Assembly: GCA_902494625.1 (NCBI GenBank)
Contig: CABUUB010000016.1
Location: 1-31,852, forward strand
Source: an uncultured Collinsella sp.
GTDB lineage: Bacteria; Actinomycetota; Coriobacteriia; Coriobacteriales; Coriobacteriaceae
Length of the DNA stretch: 31,852 nucleotides
Direction: 5' to 3'
Positions 1-8,023 of the stretch are shown here, one piece after another (positions within the stretch are counted from its first letter, which is position 1; every line of letters starts with the position of its first letter). Under the pieces are notes generated by a model. That model did not search any database. It was not told where the DNA came from and saw only the letters and a program-made list of their open reading frames with translations. The translations under genes and the position numbers were made by a program.

Positions 1-102
1 GACGCCCTCGGCGGCCTCGTCGCTTGCGCGCGAGGCATCGCCAAAGGAGCCGCCGAGCATGCCGGGGCCCGCAAAGTAACCAGAGCGGTCCGTGAGTTCC
101 AT
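1..102 (-). CDS. Last visible gene of the hyf operon, N-terminus only (partial)
   Basis: Only the first 34 codons are in the window; the gene runs off the left edge. It starts with an ATG at 102, one base beyond the hyfI stop codon, and a GGAGG lies about 7 nt upstream inside the end of hyfI, so it is translated as part of the hydrogenase operon. The visible residues begin MELTDRSGYF and are rich in Gly, Ala and Ser. I do not recognise the family. In E. coli the gene after hyfI is hyfJ (HycH-like, a hydrogenase assembly factor), so an assembly protein is plausible by position, but the visible residues do not obviously match HycH. Confidence 0.6.
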   Translation of the reverse strand, partial: MELTDRSGYFAGPGMLGGSFGDASRASDEAAEGV

Positions 103-885
103 CTAGCGACCTCCGGCCAGCACCAGATCCTGCAGCGCCGAGTAGACCTCAACGCGGCGCGGATCTTCCTGCTTGTCGATGAGCAGTGCCATGGCACCGC
201 GGATATCGCCCTTGGGCGCACCCTCAAGCGTGTCCATAAACTCGTTGGCCAAGTCGCGGCCGTAACGGTAGCCGCTCATGGCGCGAGCCTCGCGCTCGAT
301 GGCAACGCGCAGCTTGTACGGCACGCCGGGGTGCAGGATATCGGCCTGCTCGCCGGCGGCCTCCACCGTGGTCTCGGCATGGAGCTTTTGGTCCAGCAGA
401 CCGAGCGCCATGGCAAAGCCGTAGATGGTCTGCGCGGGGCTGGGCGGGCAGCCGGGGATGTAGACATCGACCGGCAGAATCTTGTCCGTGCCGCCCCAGA
501 CGCAGTAGTTGTCGTAGAAGATGCCGCCGGTGCAGCCGCACGCGCCATAGGACACCACGATCTTGGGATCGGGTGCGGCCTCAAAGGCGCGCAGGGCCGG
601 CATGCGCATGGCACGCGTCACGGCGCCGGTGTACAGCAGCACATCGGCGTGACGGGGCGAGGGCACGACCTTGATGCCAAAGCGCTCGACGTCGAAGACG
701 GGCGTGATGGAACCGAAGATCTCGATCTCGCAGCCGTTGCAGCCGCCGCAGTCAACACGGTAGACGTACACCGAGCGCTTGATCTTCTTAAGAAGGGTCG
801 CCTTGGCCTTCTCGATGCTCTCGTCAAGCTCGATCTTGGTCGGGCGGTACTGAAGCCGCTCGGGCAAAAGCGTGGGTTCGGCCAT
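103..885 (-). CDS. hyfI: Hydrogenase-4 / formate hydrogenlyase small [NiFe] subunit HyfI/HycG (NuoB-like)
   Basis: This 260-residue protein is the electron-transfer partner of the [NiFe] large subunit and carries one [4Fe-4S] cluster facing the active site. It closely matches E. coli HycG/HyfI, with the CxxCxxC signature at Cys46, Cys49 and Cys52 followed by EIEIF, SYGACG with Cys116, and the YIPGCPPSP motif with Cys146. Cys49, Cys52, Cys116 and Cys146 are the expected cluster ligands by family analogy with NuoB. An extra Cys118 directly after the SYGACG motif is not in the E. coli protein as I recall it. There is no twin-arginine signal, consistent with a cytoplasm-facing group 4 hydrogenase. 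It starts 3 nt after the hyfH stop with GGAGGAG upstream. The C-terminal tail (about residues 200-260) is typical of the HycG branch. Confidence 0.95.
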   Translation of the reverse strand: MAEPTLLPERLQYRPTKIELDESIEKAKATLLKKIKRSVYVYRVDCGGCNGCEIEIFGSITPVFDVERFGIKVVPSPRHADVLLYTGAVTRAMRMPALRAFEAAPDPKIVVSYGACGCTGGIFYDNYCVWGGTDKILPVDVYIPGCPPSPAQTIYGFAMALGLLDQKLHAETTVEAAGEQADILHPGVPYKLRVAIEREARAMSGYRYGRDLANEFMDTLEGAPKGDIRGAMALLIDKQEDPRRVEVYSALQDLVLAGGR

Positions 886-887
886 GG

Positions 888-1604
888 TTACTCCTCCTTC
901 GTATCAAAATCCATGATGATGCCCTCGACCGGCGCAGGACCGGCGGGAATCTCGGGCGCATCGGGGTTGAGCTCGCGGTCGATATACTCCGGGTTCACGC
1001 CGTGGCCGCCCAGATACTCCATGCCGGGGCCCTGGGGCTCACCGGACGCAAGCGTCTCGTTGGCAGCCATGCCGTGCGCGTTGCCGGTCTTTACGGCGGA
1101 GGCGGCGCGCAGGGCGTCGAGCTCGCGCTTGCACTCCTGGCACATACCGACGGTACGGGCAGCCTGGATGGCCTCCATGCCGCCGGCCTTTTGCAGCAGG
1201 CGCTTGGCGTAGTCGATCTCCTTATGCGGGGCAAACGGCTTGCCGCAGCGCGAGCAGTGCTCGAGCGTGTAGACGCTCTTGCTGGTGAGGTCGTCTTTGC
1301 TCATGACGGCCAGCTCAAACTCCTCGGTGAGCTTGATGGCCTCCATGGGGCAGGCTTCCTCGCAACGGCCGCAGAAGATGCAGCGGCCGTAGTCGATCGA
1401 CCAGGTGATGGTATCGGCCGCAAGGTCGGTGTCCATGCGAATGGCATCGGCCGGGCATGCCACGCCGCAGGCACCGCAGGCGATGCAGAGCTCGGCATTG
1501 TGCTCGGGCTTGCCGCGCATATCCTTGTTGGTGGGGAACGGCGCAAACGGGTACTTGACCGTCGCGTCGCCCGCCTTGGCGTTAACCTTCCAAAGCTTCA
1601 GCAT
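888..1604 (-). CDS. hyfH: Hydrogenase-4 / FHL ferredoxin-like subunit HyfH/HycF (NuoI-like)
   Basis: A 238-residue 8Fe ferredoxin subunit relaying electrons towards the hydrogenase small subunit. Two classical cluster motifs are visible: Cys40-x2-Cys43-x2-Cys46-x3-Cys50-Pro and Cys75-x2-Cys78-x2-Cys81-x3-Cys85-Pro. Downstream is a second cysteine region (CSRCGKPF, then CQECKREL), which E. coli HycF also has and which resembles a zinc or rubredoxin-like knot. I chose the ATG at 1604 (MLKLWKVNAK) because it aligns with E. coli HycF and sits 1 nt after the hyfG stop; an upstream in-frame extension inside hyfG is not credible. The protein is about 58 residues longer than E. coli HycF (180 aa). 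The extra part is a Pro/Gly-rich C-terminal tail of unknown role. Confidence 0.93.
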   Translation of the reverse strand: MLKLWKVNAKAGDATVKYPFAPFPTNKDMRGKPEHNAELCIACGACGVACPADAIRMDTDLAADTITWSIDYGRCIFCGRCEEACPMEAIKLTEEFELAVMSKDDLTSKSVYTLEHCSRCGKPFAPHKEIDYAKRLLQKAGGMEAIQAARTVGMCQECKRELDALRAASAVKTGNAHGMAANETLASGEPQGPGMEYLGGHGVNPEYIDRELNPDAPEIPAGPAPVEGIIMDFDTKEE

Positions 1605-1605
1605 A

Positions 1606-3378
1606 TTAGAGCGCCTCCTCATCGAGCGGAGCGGCCATGGTGCCCTCGCCCGCGAGCGGCGACTTGTCGCGCCAGACGTTCTCGAACTGCTCCTTGTCGA
1701 GCACGTGGTCGCGCTTGGCGGCGACATCGGTCACCGTCACGCGGTCGGTGCAGGAGTAGCACGGGTCGAGCGAGCCGACGATCAGCGCCGCGTCGCCCAC
1801 GGTGTTGCCGCGGAACATGTAGCGCAGGACCGGCCAGTTGCTGTACGTGGCGGCCTTGGCGCGCCAGCGGTAGCACTTCTGGTTGTTGCCGAGCATGGCC
1901 CAGTGCACGTCCTCGCCGCGCGGCGCCTCGGTGGCACCGATGGCGTACTTGTGCGGGGTGTACTCCCAATCCGTGGTGAGGATGGGGCCCGACGGGCAGT
2001 TCTCGAGCATGGTCTCGATCATGTCGATCGAATCGTAGACCTCCTGGATGCGAACGGCGGTACGGCCGAAAGCATCGCAGGTATCTGCCGTGGCGGCGTG
2101 CATCTTTTGGACTTCCGGATCGGCGTAGCCGTCGAAGGGATGGTCAAAGCGCACGTCGCGGGCATAGCCCGAGCCGCGCATGAGCGGGCCGACCGGCGAG
2201 AAGTCGCGAGCGATCTTGCGGTCCAGAATGCCGATACCGCTCGTACGCTCGATAAAGTTGGGCGTGGAGAGCAGAACGTCGACGAGTTCTTGAACCTCGG
2301 AGCGCAGCTGGTGGATGGTCGTGAGCGTGGAGAGCTTCTGCTCGGCCAAAATGTCACGACGCACGCCGCCGATCACGTTGAGGCCGTAGGTCTTGCGGTG
2401 ACCGGAGAGCTTCTCGGCCAGGTCCATGGACTTCTCGCGGACGCGGAAGAACTGTTGGAAGCCGGAGTCGAAGCCCGTGTAGTGCGATGCCAGGCCAATG
2501 TTGAGCAGATGCGAGTGCAGGCGCTCGACCTCGAGCATGATGGCGCGGATGTACTGGGCGCGCGGCGGGACATGGATGCCCTGGGCGCGCTCGACGGCCT
2601 CGGCATAGGCAACCGAGTGGGCGCAGCCGCAGATGCCGCAGATGCGGTCGGCGAGGAACGTCACGGCGTCATAGTTCAGGCGCGTCTCGGCGACCTTCTC
2701 CATGCCGCGGTGCACGTAGAACAGACGGTAGTCGGCATCGACGATCGTCTCGCCCTCAACGAACAGGCGGAAGTGGCCGGGCTCGTCGGAGGTAATGTGC
2801 AACGGGCCCATGGGAACGAGCGTCGTCTCCTTGCCCTTGGTATCGGCCAAGAACTCATAGTTTTCCATGTCGCTCGCGGGAGCGGGACGGAAACGGTAGT
2901 CCATGGAGTCCTTGCGCAGCGGGTACAGGCCGCTGGGCCAATCGTCGGGCAGCACCAGGCGGCGACGATCGGGCAGGCCCTCGGGAATCAGGCCGAACAT
3001 GTCGCGCAGCTCGCGCTCGCCCCACACGCAGGCGGGGACGAACGGCGTCACGGACGGGAACGTCATCTTGGCGGGATCGACCTCGGTGCGCACAGTCACC
3101 CAGCCGGGGTCCTCCCCCTCCATGGAGATGACGTAATACACGGCGTAGCGACCGCACAGACTGCGCTCGTCGTTGCCGATGATCACGGGAATCCAGCCGT
3201 AGCGCTCGTAATACAGGTAGTGGACGGCCTCGGGCAGCTTGTCCTGCTTAACGGTAATCGTCAGCTGGTCCTCGCACTGCCACTCGACCTTCTCGATGCA
3301 GCCCGGAACGGCGTGGCGCAGGGCCTCGACATGGCTCTCGCAGCGACGGGCATACACCTTGTTCTCAGTTTCAATCAT
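1606..3378 (-). CDS. hyfG: Hydrogenase-4 / FHL large [NiFe] subunit HyfG/HycE
   Basis: The catalytic subunit, 590 residues, reducing protons to H2 at a [NiFe] site. It is a natural fusion of a NuoC-like N-terminal domain (about residues 1-170) and a NuoD/[NiFe] large-subunit domain. The L1 motif RICGICG carries Cys247 and Cys250, and the C-terminal L2 motif DPCYSCTDR carries Cys540 and Cys543, giving all four nickel ligands. In E. coli HycE the protease HycI cleaves after the Arg of this motif; the equivalent here is Arg546, leaving a 44-residue pro-peptide, longer than the 32 in E. coli. No maturation protease or hyp genes are in the window. The start at 3378 lies 3 nt after the hyfF stop and matches the HycE N-terminus. 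Confidence 0.96.
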   Translation of the reverse strand: MIETENKVYARRCESHVEALRHAVPGCIEKVEWQCEDQLTITVKQDKLPEAVHYLYYERYGWIPVIIGNDERSLCGRYAVYYVISMEGEDPGWVTVRTEVDPAKMTFPSVTPFVPACVWGERELRDMFGLIPEGLPDRRRLVLPDDWPSGLYPLRKDSMDYRFRPAPASDMENYEFLADTKGKETTLVPMGPLHITSDEPGHFRLFVEGETIVDADYRLFYVHRGMEKVAETRLNYDAVTFLADRICGICGCAHSVAYAEAVERAQGIHVPPRAQYIRAIMLEVERLHSHLLNIGLASHYTGFDSGFQQFFRVREKSMDLAEKLSGHRKTYGLNVIGGVRRDILAEQKLSTLTTIHQLRSEVQELVDVLLSTPNFIERTSGIGILDRKIARDFSPVGPLMRGSGYARDVRFDHPFDGYADPEVQKMHAATADTCDAFGRTAVRIQEVYDSIDMIETMLENCPSGPILTTDWEYTPHKYAIGATEAPRGEDVHWAMLGNNQKCYRWRAKAATYSNWPVLRYMFRGNTVGDAALIVGSLDPCYSCTDRVTVTDVAAKRDHVLDKEQFENVWRDKSPLAGEGTMAAPLDEEAL

Positions 3379-3381
3379 TCG

Positions 3382-4941
3382 TTACTCCACCTCGCTCTGA
3401 GCGGTCTCGGTACCGAACACAGCGCGGTACATCGGCGTCGCGTGAAGTTCCTCGGTGCTCTGCTCGAGCACAATGCCGGTCGCGGTCTCCACACCGTGCA
3501 CGAGAGGCAGCGGGGTGGCGATGCCAAACCACAAGATCATGACGGCCAGGATGATTTCGGGGATAAGCATGAGCGCCGGGGCCTCATGCTTGCCCATGCC
3601 CTGGGGCGCATGGCCGAATACCGACTTGAGTGCGATGCGGGTGAGCGCGGAGATGGCCACGGTAAGACCGAGGGCGACCACGACGACCAGCCACATGGGA
3701 CCGGCGGTAACACCGGCGACAAAAGTCAGGAACTCGGAGATAAACATGCCAAAGGGCGGGAAGGCACCAAGACCGAGCAGCGCCAGGACGGCGAGCGCGG
3801 CGGTTGCGGGAGCAACCTCGACGACGCCCTGGATCTTGGCCAGGCTACGCGTGCCAAAGGCGTGCTGGATGTTGCCGGACACGCAGAAGGCAAGCGTCTT
3901 GGTAAAGCCGTGGAACACGCAGTGCAGCAGGGCCGCGGCGATACCCAGCGGGCCACCGATACCCAGGCACAGGGCGATAACGCCCACGTTCTCCACAGAC
4001 GAGTACGCAAAGCGGCGCTTGAGGTCGTCCTGGCGAAACATCGAAAGTGCCGCCACCAAAATGGACAGCGTGCCGACGATCAGCAGCAAAAGTTGCGGAT
4101 ACTCGGCGCCCACGGCCTGGATAGTAAAGCCGTAGAAGCGCATGATCACAAGCATGGCGCACTTAAGCAGCACGCCCGAGAGCAGGGCCGAGACAGAGCT
4201 CGGGGCCTGGGAGTGGGCATCGGGCAGCCAAGTGTGCATGGGGAACAGGCCGGCCTTGGTGCCAAAGCCGATCACGATAAACGCAAAGGCGAGGCGCATG
4301 AGCGTCGGGTCGAACTGGTCGGCATACGGCAGCACGCACGACAGGAATGCGGCCTCGTGGGCGTTGGGAATCACGTCGGCGGCGTTGGCGTAGATCAGCA
4401 GCGTACCGAACAGGCCAAAGGCCACGCCGGCGGTGCAGACCATCGCATACTTCCAAGAAGCCTCGAGGGCCGTCTTGTTCTTGTAGATACCCACGAGGAA
4501 CACGGTGGAAAGCGTGGTTGCCTCCACGGCGGCCCACGTGAGGATCATGTTGTTGGACAGGCACGCGAGCAGCATGGTGAACACAAACAGGCTAAACAGC
4601 GCAAAATACTGCTTGGCGCGCTCGGCGGGCATGGAGCCCTCCTCGATATCGGCCTTTACATAGGGCAGCGAGAACAGCCCCGTAAGAAAACCGATAAAGC
4701 CGATGAGCAGCACAAAGATGGAGCCCAGCGAATCGAGGTGGAACCACAGGCCAAGAGCGCTCGCGGTGTCGCCGCTCATAAGGACGTCACCGGCCGTCAT
4801 AATCGACAGCATCAGGACGGCTGCGACGGAGACCAGGTTGAGACCGGCAAACACGTTATAGGACGTGTTCTTGGGCAAAAACGCCATGACCAGCGAGAAC
4901 ACCAAAGGAGTCGCGAGCAGGGCGAGAATCAACGTTTCCAT
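3382..4941 (-). CDS. hyfF: Hydrogenase-4 membrane subunit HyfF (NuoL/M/N antiporter-like)
   Basis: A 519-residue polytopic membrane protein (E. coli HyfF is 526 aa) of the Mrp/Nuo proton-conducting family. The conserved charged residues of these half-channels are visible: Glu140 in the WAAVEATTL helix, Lys229 in GTKAGLFPMHTWLP, His236 and Lys260. HyfF is one of three antiporter-like subunits here, together with HyfB and HyfD; HycC-type FHL-1 complexes have only one, so this cluster is of the larger FHL-2 type. The gene lies between hyfE and hyfG as in E. coli, 3 nt from each neighbour, and is probably translationally coupled. Ion pumping (H+ or Na+) is family inference. Confidence 0.93.
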   Translation of the reverse strand: METLILALLATPLVFSLVMAFLPKNTSYNVFAGLNLVSVAAVLMLSIMTAGDVLMSGDTASALGLWFHLDSLGSIFVLLIGFIGFLTGLFSLPYVKADIEEGSMPAERAKQYFALFSLFVFTMLLACLSNNMILTWAAVEATTLSTVFLVGIYKNKTALEASWKYAMVCTAGVAFGLFGTLLIYANAADVIPNAHEAAFLSCVLPYADQFDPTLMRLAFAFIVIGFGTKAGLFPMHTWLPDAHSQAPSSVSALLSGVLLKCAMLVIMRFYGFTIQAVGAEYPQLLLLIVGTLSILVAALSMFRQDDLKRRFAYSSVENVGVIALCLGIGGPLGIAAALLHCVFHGFTKTLAFCVSGNIQHAFGTRSLAKIQGVVEVAPATAALAVLALLGLGAFPPFGMFISEFLTFVAGVTAGPMWLVVVVALGLTVAISALTRIALKSVFGHAPQGMGKHEAPALMLIPEIILAVMILWFGIATPLPLVHGVETATGIVLEQSTEELHATPMYRAVFGTETAQSEVE

Positions 4942-4944
4942 GGA

Positions 4945-5598
4945 CTACCCCCTCAGCTCGGACAGGTCGCGCGAATCGAGCGAGTGGGAGTCGTCCCAAA
5001 TGCGACGCACGACGATGGACATGATGATGACGGCAAAGATGGCGTCGGTGGCGATACCGATCTCGATGATCTCGGGAGCGGTGGGGGCCAAAAGCGCGAG
5101 CGTCACATGGCTGCCGTTTTCCATAAGGCAGTATCCAAAGATCTGCTTCATGATGTTGCGCTGCGAGATGATGCAGGTGAGGCCCACAAAGAAGTGAGCG
5201 AAGCTAATGGCGAGCGCAGGCGTTGCGACCTCGGCCGTGGGCAGGCTGATCTGCGTCACGACGGCAAAGCAAATCGCGACCTCCACGGCGATGATGCAAA
5301 TGGCCCACGCGGGCTTAAGGCCGGCCTTGAGCGATGCGTCGCTCGGCTCGCCCATCTTCTTGTATGCGCGGTTGAGGATATAAGGGACCAGGACGACCTT
5401 GGTGATAAAGGCAGATCCAGCCCACATAAGCAGCTCCTGCGCACCGGTGGTGACACCGAGCGTGGCGAGAAGCCCCACGAGCACCAGCGACTGCACCGCA
5501 TACCAGCTGATGGCATGCTTGATGTTCTTGGAGACAACCACCATGGTGGACGTGACGATCAGAAGGCCGCCAAGGATGTTGACGATCGAATAACCCAT
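4945..5598 (-). CDS. hyfE: Hydrogenase-4 membrane subunit HyfE (NuoK-like)
   Basis: A 217-residue integral membrane protein, essentially the same length as E. coli HyfE (216 aa), with a NuoK-like core of several hydrophobic helices. The N-terminus begins in the membrane (GGLLIVTSTMVVV), and a cytoplasmic basic loop NRAYKKMGEPSD lies near residue 80. The C-terminus ends in a charged tail after a long helix (AVIIMSIVVRRIWDD). It is present only in hydrogenase-4-type complexes, not in E. coli Hyc FHL-1, which supports the FHL-2 assignment. The ATG at 5598 follows a GGAGG-like site (TAGGAGGTAGAACG), 13 nt after the hyfD stop. Confidence 0.92.
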   Translation of the reverse strand: MGYSIVNILGGLLIVTSTMVVVSKNIKHAISWYAVQSLVLVGLLATLGVTTGAQELLMWAGSAFITKVVLVPYILNRAYKKMGEPSDASLKAGLKPAWAICIIAVEVAICFAVVTQISLPTAEVATPALAISFAHFFVGLTCIISQRNIMKQIFGYCLMENGSHVTLALLAPTAPEIIEIGIATDAIFAVIIMSIVVRRIWDDSHSLDSRDLSELRG

Positions 5599-5611
5599 GT
5601 CGTTCTACCTC

Positions 5612-7069
5612 CTAACCGATCCAGCTGGCCGAAAGCGGGCCGCTGACGATAACCATGATGATGAGCACGATGAACACGAACGCCATCGCACGGGGAAGCG
5701 GAGCTCCCGCGGCGACCTCGTCGCTCGGCTCGCCGGGCAGGCAATAGCCCATCCACTTGAGGAACCAGGCAAAGGTGGCGACGGTCTCGGCGACCATAAT
5801 GCACACGAGCACCAGGATCGCGACGTTACCGGCACCCACAGAGAAGCCGCCGGCGATGATCTGGAACTTCGAGAAGAACGTGTTCATGGGCGGCACGCCG
5901 GCAATGGCGAGTGCCGCGACACCAAAGCCCACGCCCGAGATCGGGTACTTCTTTACGATGCCGCGAAGCTTGGGCAGCATACGCGTGCCGAGCGTAAAGG
6001 AGAACGAACCGGCGATCAGGAAGAACAGCGTCTTGGCGAAAGCGTGGTTAAAGATGTGGCACACGGCGCCATCAAAGGCCAGCTGGCTGCCAAAGACCGA
6101 AAGGCCCAGACCAAAGAACACATAGGAGAGCTGGGCGATCGTGGAGAAGGCCAGCAGACGCTTCATGTCCTTTTGCGGCAGGTACATAAGGAAACCAAAG
6201 AGCATGGTGACCATGGCGTCGATAATGGCGACCCAGCCCACGATCTCGGGAATCTCGCCTGCAGAGACGAGTGCACGCGCGAACACGCACACGCCGACCT
6301 TGACCATCGAGGCACCATGCAGGTAGGCCGAAACAGGCGTCGGCGCCTCCATGGCCGAAGGCAGCCACATGTACATGGGGACCTGTGCGGACTTGGCCCA
6401 GGCCGCAAACAGCACGAGCAAAAGGACGATGGCCTTAAGCTTGGCGTCGAGGCCTGCAATCGCGGTAATGGCGAAGGTGCCGGTGTGGGCAAACACGATG
6501 GCGGCGCCCAGATACAGGCCGAGCGCACCGATATGTGTGATGATCAGGGCCTTCATGCCGGCCTTCTTGGCCGTAGGCGTCATGTAGTAGCTAATGAGAC
6601 CCCAAGAGCACGCACCCGTGATCTCAAAGAACACGAGCTGACCCAAAAGGGTCGAACTGTACACGAGGCCGGCCATGGCGCCGATGAAGGTCGCGAGGTA
6701 CGCGTAGAAGCGACGACGCGGCGCGTCGGGATGCTCACGGTTATTCTCGCTCATATAGGGAATCGAATAGATCACGACAAGCAGGCCGATACCCACAAAG
6801 GCGGGCGCGAGCAGCGTGCTCATGCGATCGAGGGTGAATCCCATGACGAGGGTCTGCCCAAACGAGATCAGGGGGACCTGCGTGTCGGGCATGCCGGCGC
6901 CAGCGAAATTCGCGGCGAGGGCGATGGTGCAGGCCGTCGAGACGGCGGCACCCAAAACGCTGAACCACTTGGCGTACGGACGGGGGAACAGGGCGACGAG
7001 CACCGAGGCCACCATCGGGGCCGCGATAGCGACCAAGCCGAGAAGGGACAGACTGACTGCAAATGACAT
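5612..7069 (-). CDS. hyfD: Hydrogenase-4 membrane subunit HyfD (NuoL/M/N antiporter-like)
   Basis: A 485-residue polytopic protein (E. coli HyfD 479 aa) of the Nuo antiporter-like family. Key charged positions are visible: Glu149 in VFFEITGACSW, Lys226 in AKSAQVPMYMWLPSAMEAP, His251 and Lys257. Like HyfE, it is specific to the extended hydrogenase-4 membrane arm. Its start at 7069 has GGGAGAAACA upstream and lies 15 nt after the hyfC stop. It probably forms part of an ion-translocating channel in the membrane next to HyfB and HyfF. Confidence 0.93.
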   Translation of the reverse strand: MSFAVSLSLLGLVAIAAPMVASVLVALFPRPYAKWFSVLGAAVSTACTIALAANFAGAGMPDTQVPLISFGQTLVMGFTLDRMSTLLAPAFVGIGLLVVIYSIPYMSENNREHPDAPRRRFYAYLATFIGAMAGLVYSSTLLGQLVFFEITGACSWGLISYYMTPTAKKAGMKALIITHIGALGLYLGAAIVFAHTGTFAITAIAGLDAKLKAIVLLLVLFAAWAKSAQVPMYMWLPSAMEAPTPVSAYLHGASMVKVGVCVFARALVSAGEIPEIVGWVAIIDAMVTMLFGFLMYLPQKDMKRLLAFSTIAQLSYVFFGLGLSVFGSQLAFDGAVCHIFNHAFAKTLFFLIAGSFSFTLGTRMLPKLRGIVKKYPISGVGFGVAALAIAGVPPMNTFFSKFQIIAGGFSVGAGNVAILVLVCIMVAETVATFAWFLKWMGYCLPGEPSDEVAAGAPLPRAMAFVFIVLIIMVIVSGPLSASWIG

Positions 7070-7084
7070 TGTTTCTCCCTTCTC

Positions 7085-8011
7085 CTACACGCCGACGACC
7101 ACGAAGACAAACGCCAGAACGGCGATGCCCACGACAGCCCAGGTCTGATTGCCAAGCACCTTAAAGCGCGAACGCGAGCAAGAGTTCTCGATCACGCCGC
7201 ATACGACAAAGTCGATCAGGCACTTCACCAGGAAGATGACCGCGCCCAGAACGGCGGCGACGCCCACGGTCGCGGGCTCGCCCCAGGGGACGAAGATCGC
7301 GCAGAACCAGGCGACGACCAGGACCTGCTTCATGGACATGGCGAGCTTGGCCATCGCAAGCGACGGGCCGGAAAGCTCGGCGAGCGGACCTTCCTGAAGC
7401 TCCTGCTCGGCCTCGGCCTGGTCAAACGGCAGCTTGCCGAGTTCCATGTAGCAGGCAATCGCAAAGGCGATGCCGGCGAGGATCACGGCGACCGGCGCGT
7501 CGATGGCGCCCGTCATGATGTGCTGACCCATGGTGGCGATGTCGGTGGAGCCGCACACCAGGGCGGCGGCAAACAGCGCCAGCAGCATGGACGGCTCGAT
7601 GAGCACGCTCATGAGCAGCTCGCGAACGCCGCCGATACCGGCGTAGGCGTTGGACGAATCCACACCGCAGAGGGCGAAGAAGAAGCGGGCGAGCGCCAGG
7701 CTGTACATGATGGTGATGGCGTCACCAAAGACCGGGATGGGGCTTTGTGCCGTAAAGAGCGGCAGGCCCATCGCGAGCATAAAGGCGACGGCGAAGAACA
7801 GCGGCGGCATAATGCGCAGCGCAAAGCTCGCGTCCTCGCTCTGGGACTCGGGGCGCGCAAAGAGCTTGGCCAGGTCGCGGTAGTCCTGCATGATGCTGGG
7901 GCCGCGACGGTTGTGCATCTTGGCGCGGATCACGCGACCGAGACCGGAGAAGAACGGCGCGACGGCCATAACGACCACGCCCTGCAGAACGGCAAGTACG
8001 ATGTTGTTCAT
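7085..8011 (-). CDS. hyfC: Hydrogenase-4 membrane anchor subunit HyfC/HycD (NuoH-like)
   Basis: A 308-residue membrane protein (E. coli HyfC 315 aa) homologous to NuoH, which connects the hydrogenase module to the membrane arm. Diagnostic loops are visible: NRRGPSIMQDYRDLAKLF near residue 35, and the acidic loop ELGKLPFDQAEAEQELQEGP around residues 190-210, the region that lines the quinone or proton path in complex I. The gene starts at 8011, 12 nt after the hyfB stop, with GGAGGGGAGAGC directly upstream as ribosome binding site. Confidence 0.94.
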   Translation of the reverse strand: MNNIVLAVLQGVVVMAVAPFFSGLGRVIRAKMHNRRGPSIMQDYRDLAKLFARPESQSEDASFALRIMPPLFFAVAFMLAMGLPLFTAQSPIPVFGDAITIMYSLALARFFFALCGVDSSNAYAGIGGVRELLMSVLIEPSMLLALFAAALVCGSTDIATMGQHIMTGAIDAPVAVILAGIAFAIACYMELGKLPFDQAEAEQELQEGPLAELSGPSLAMAKLAMSMKQVLVVAWFCAIFVPWGEPATVGVAAVLGAVIFLVKCLIDFVVCGVIENSCSRSRFKVLGNQTWAVVGIAVLAFVFVVVGV

Positions 8012-8023
8012 GCTCTCCCCTCC

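Noticed and set aside
1405..5646. A 1413-codon plus-strand open frame antisense to hyfE-hyfH, and similar long frames (e.g. 7520-10093, 5597-7066, 22158-23732)
   Set aside because: They are mirror frames of GC-rich genes; composition is low-complexity His/Gly/Arg/Asp-rich with no domain motifs, while the minus strand has strongly recognisable proteins with ribosome sites.
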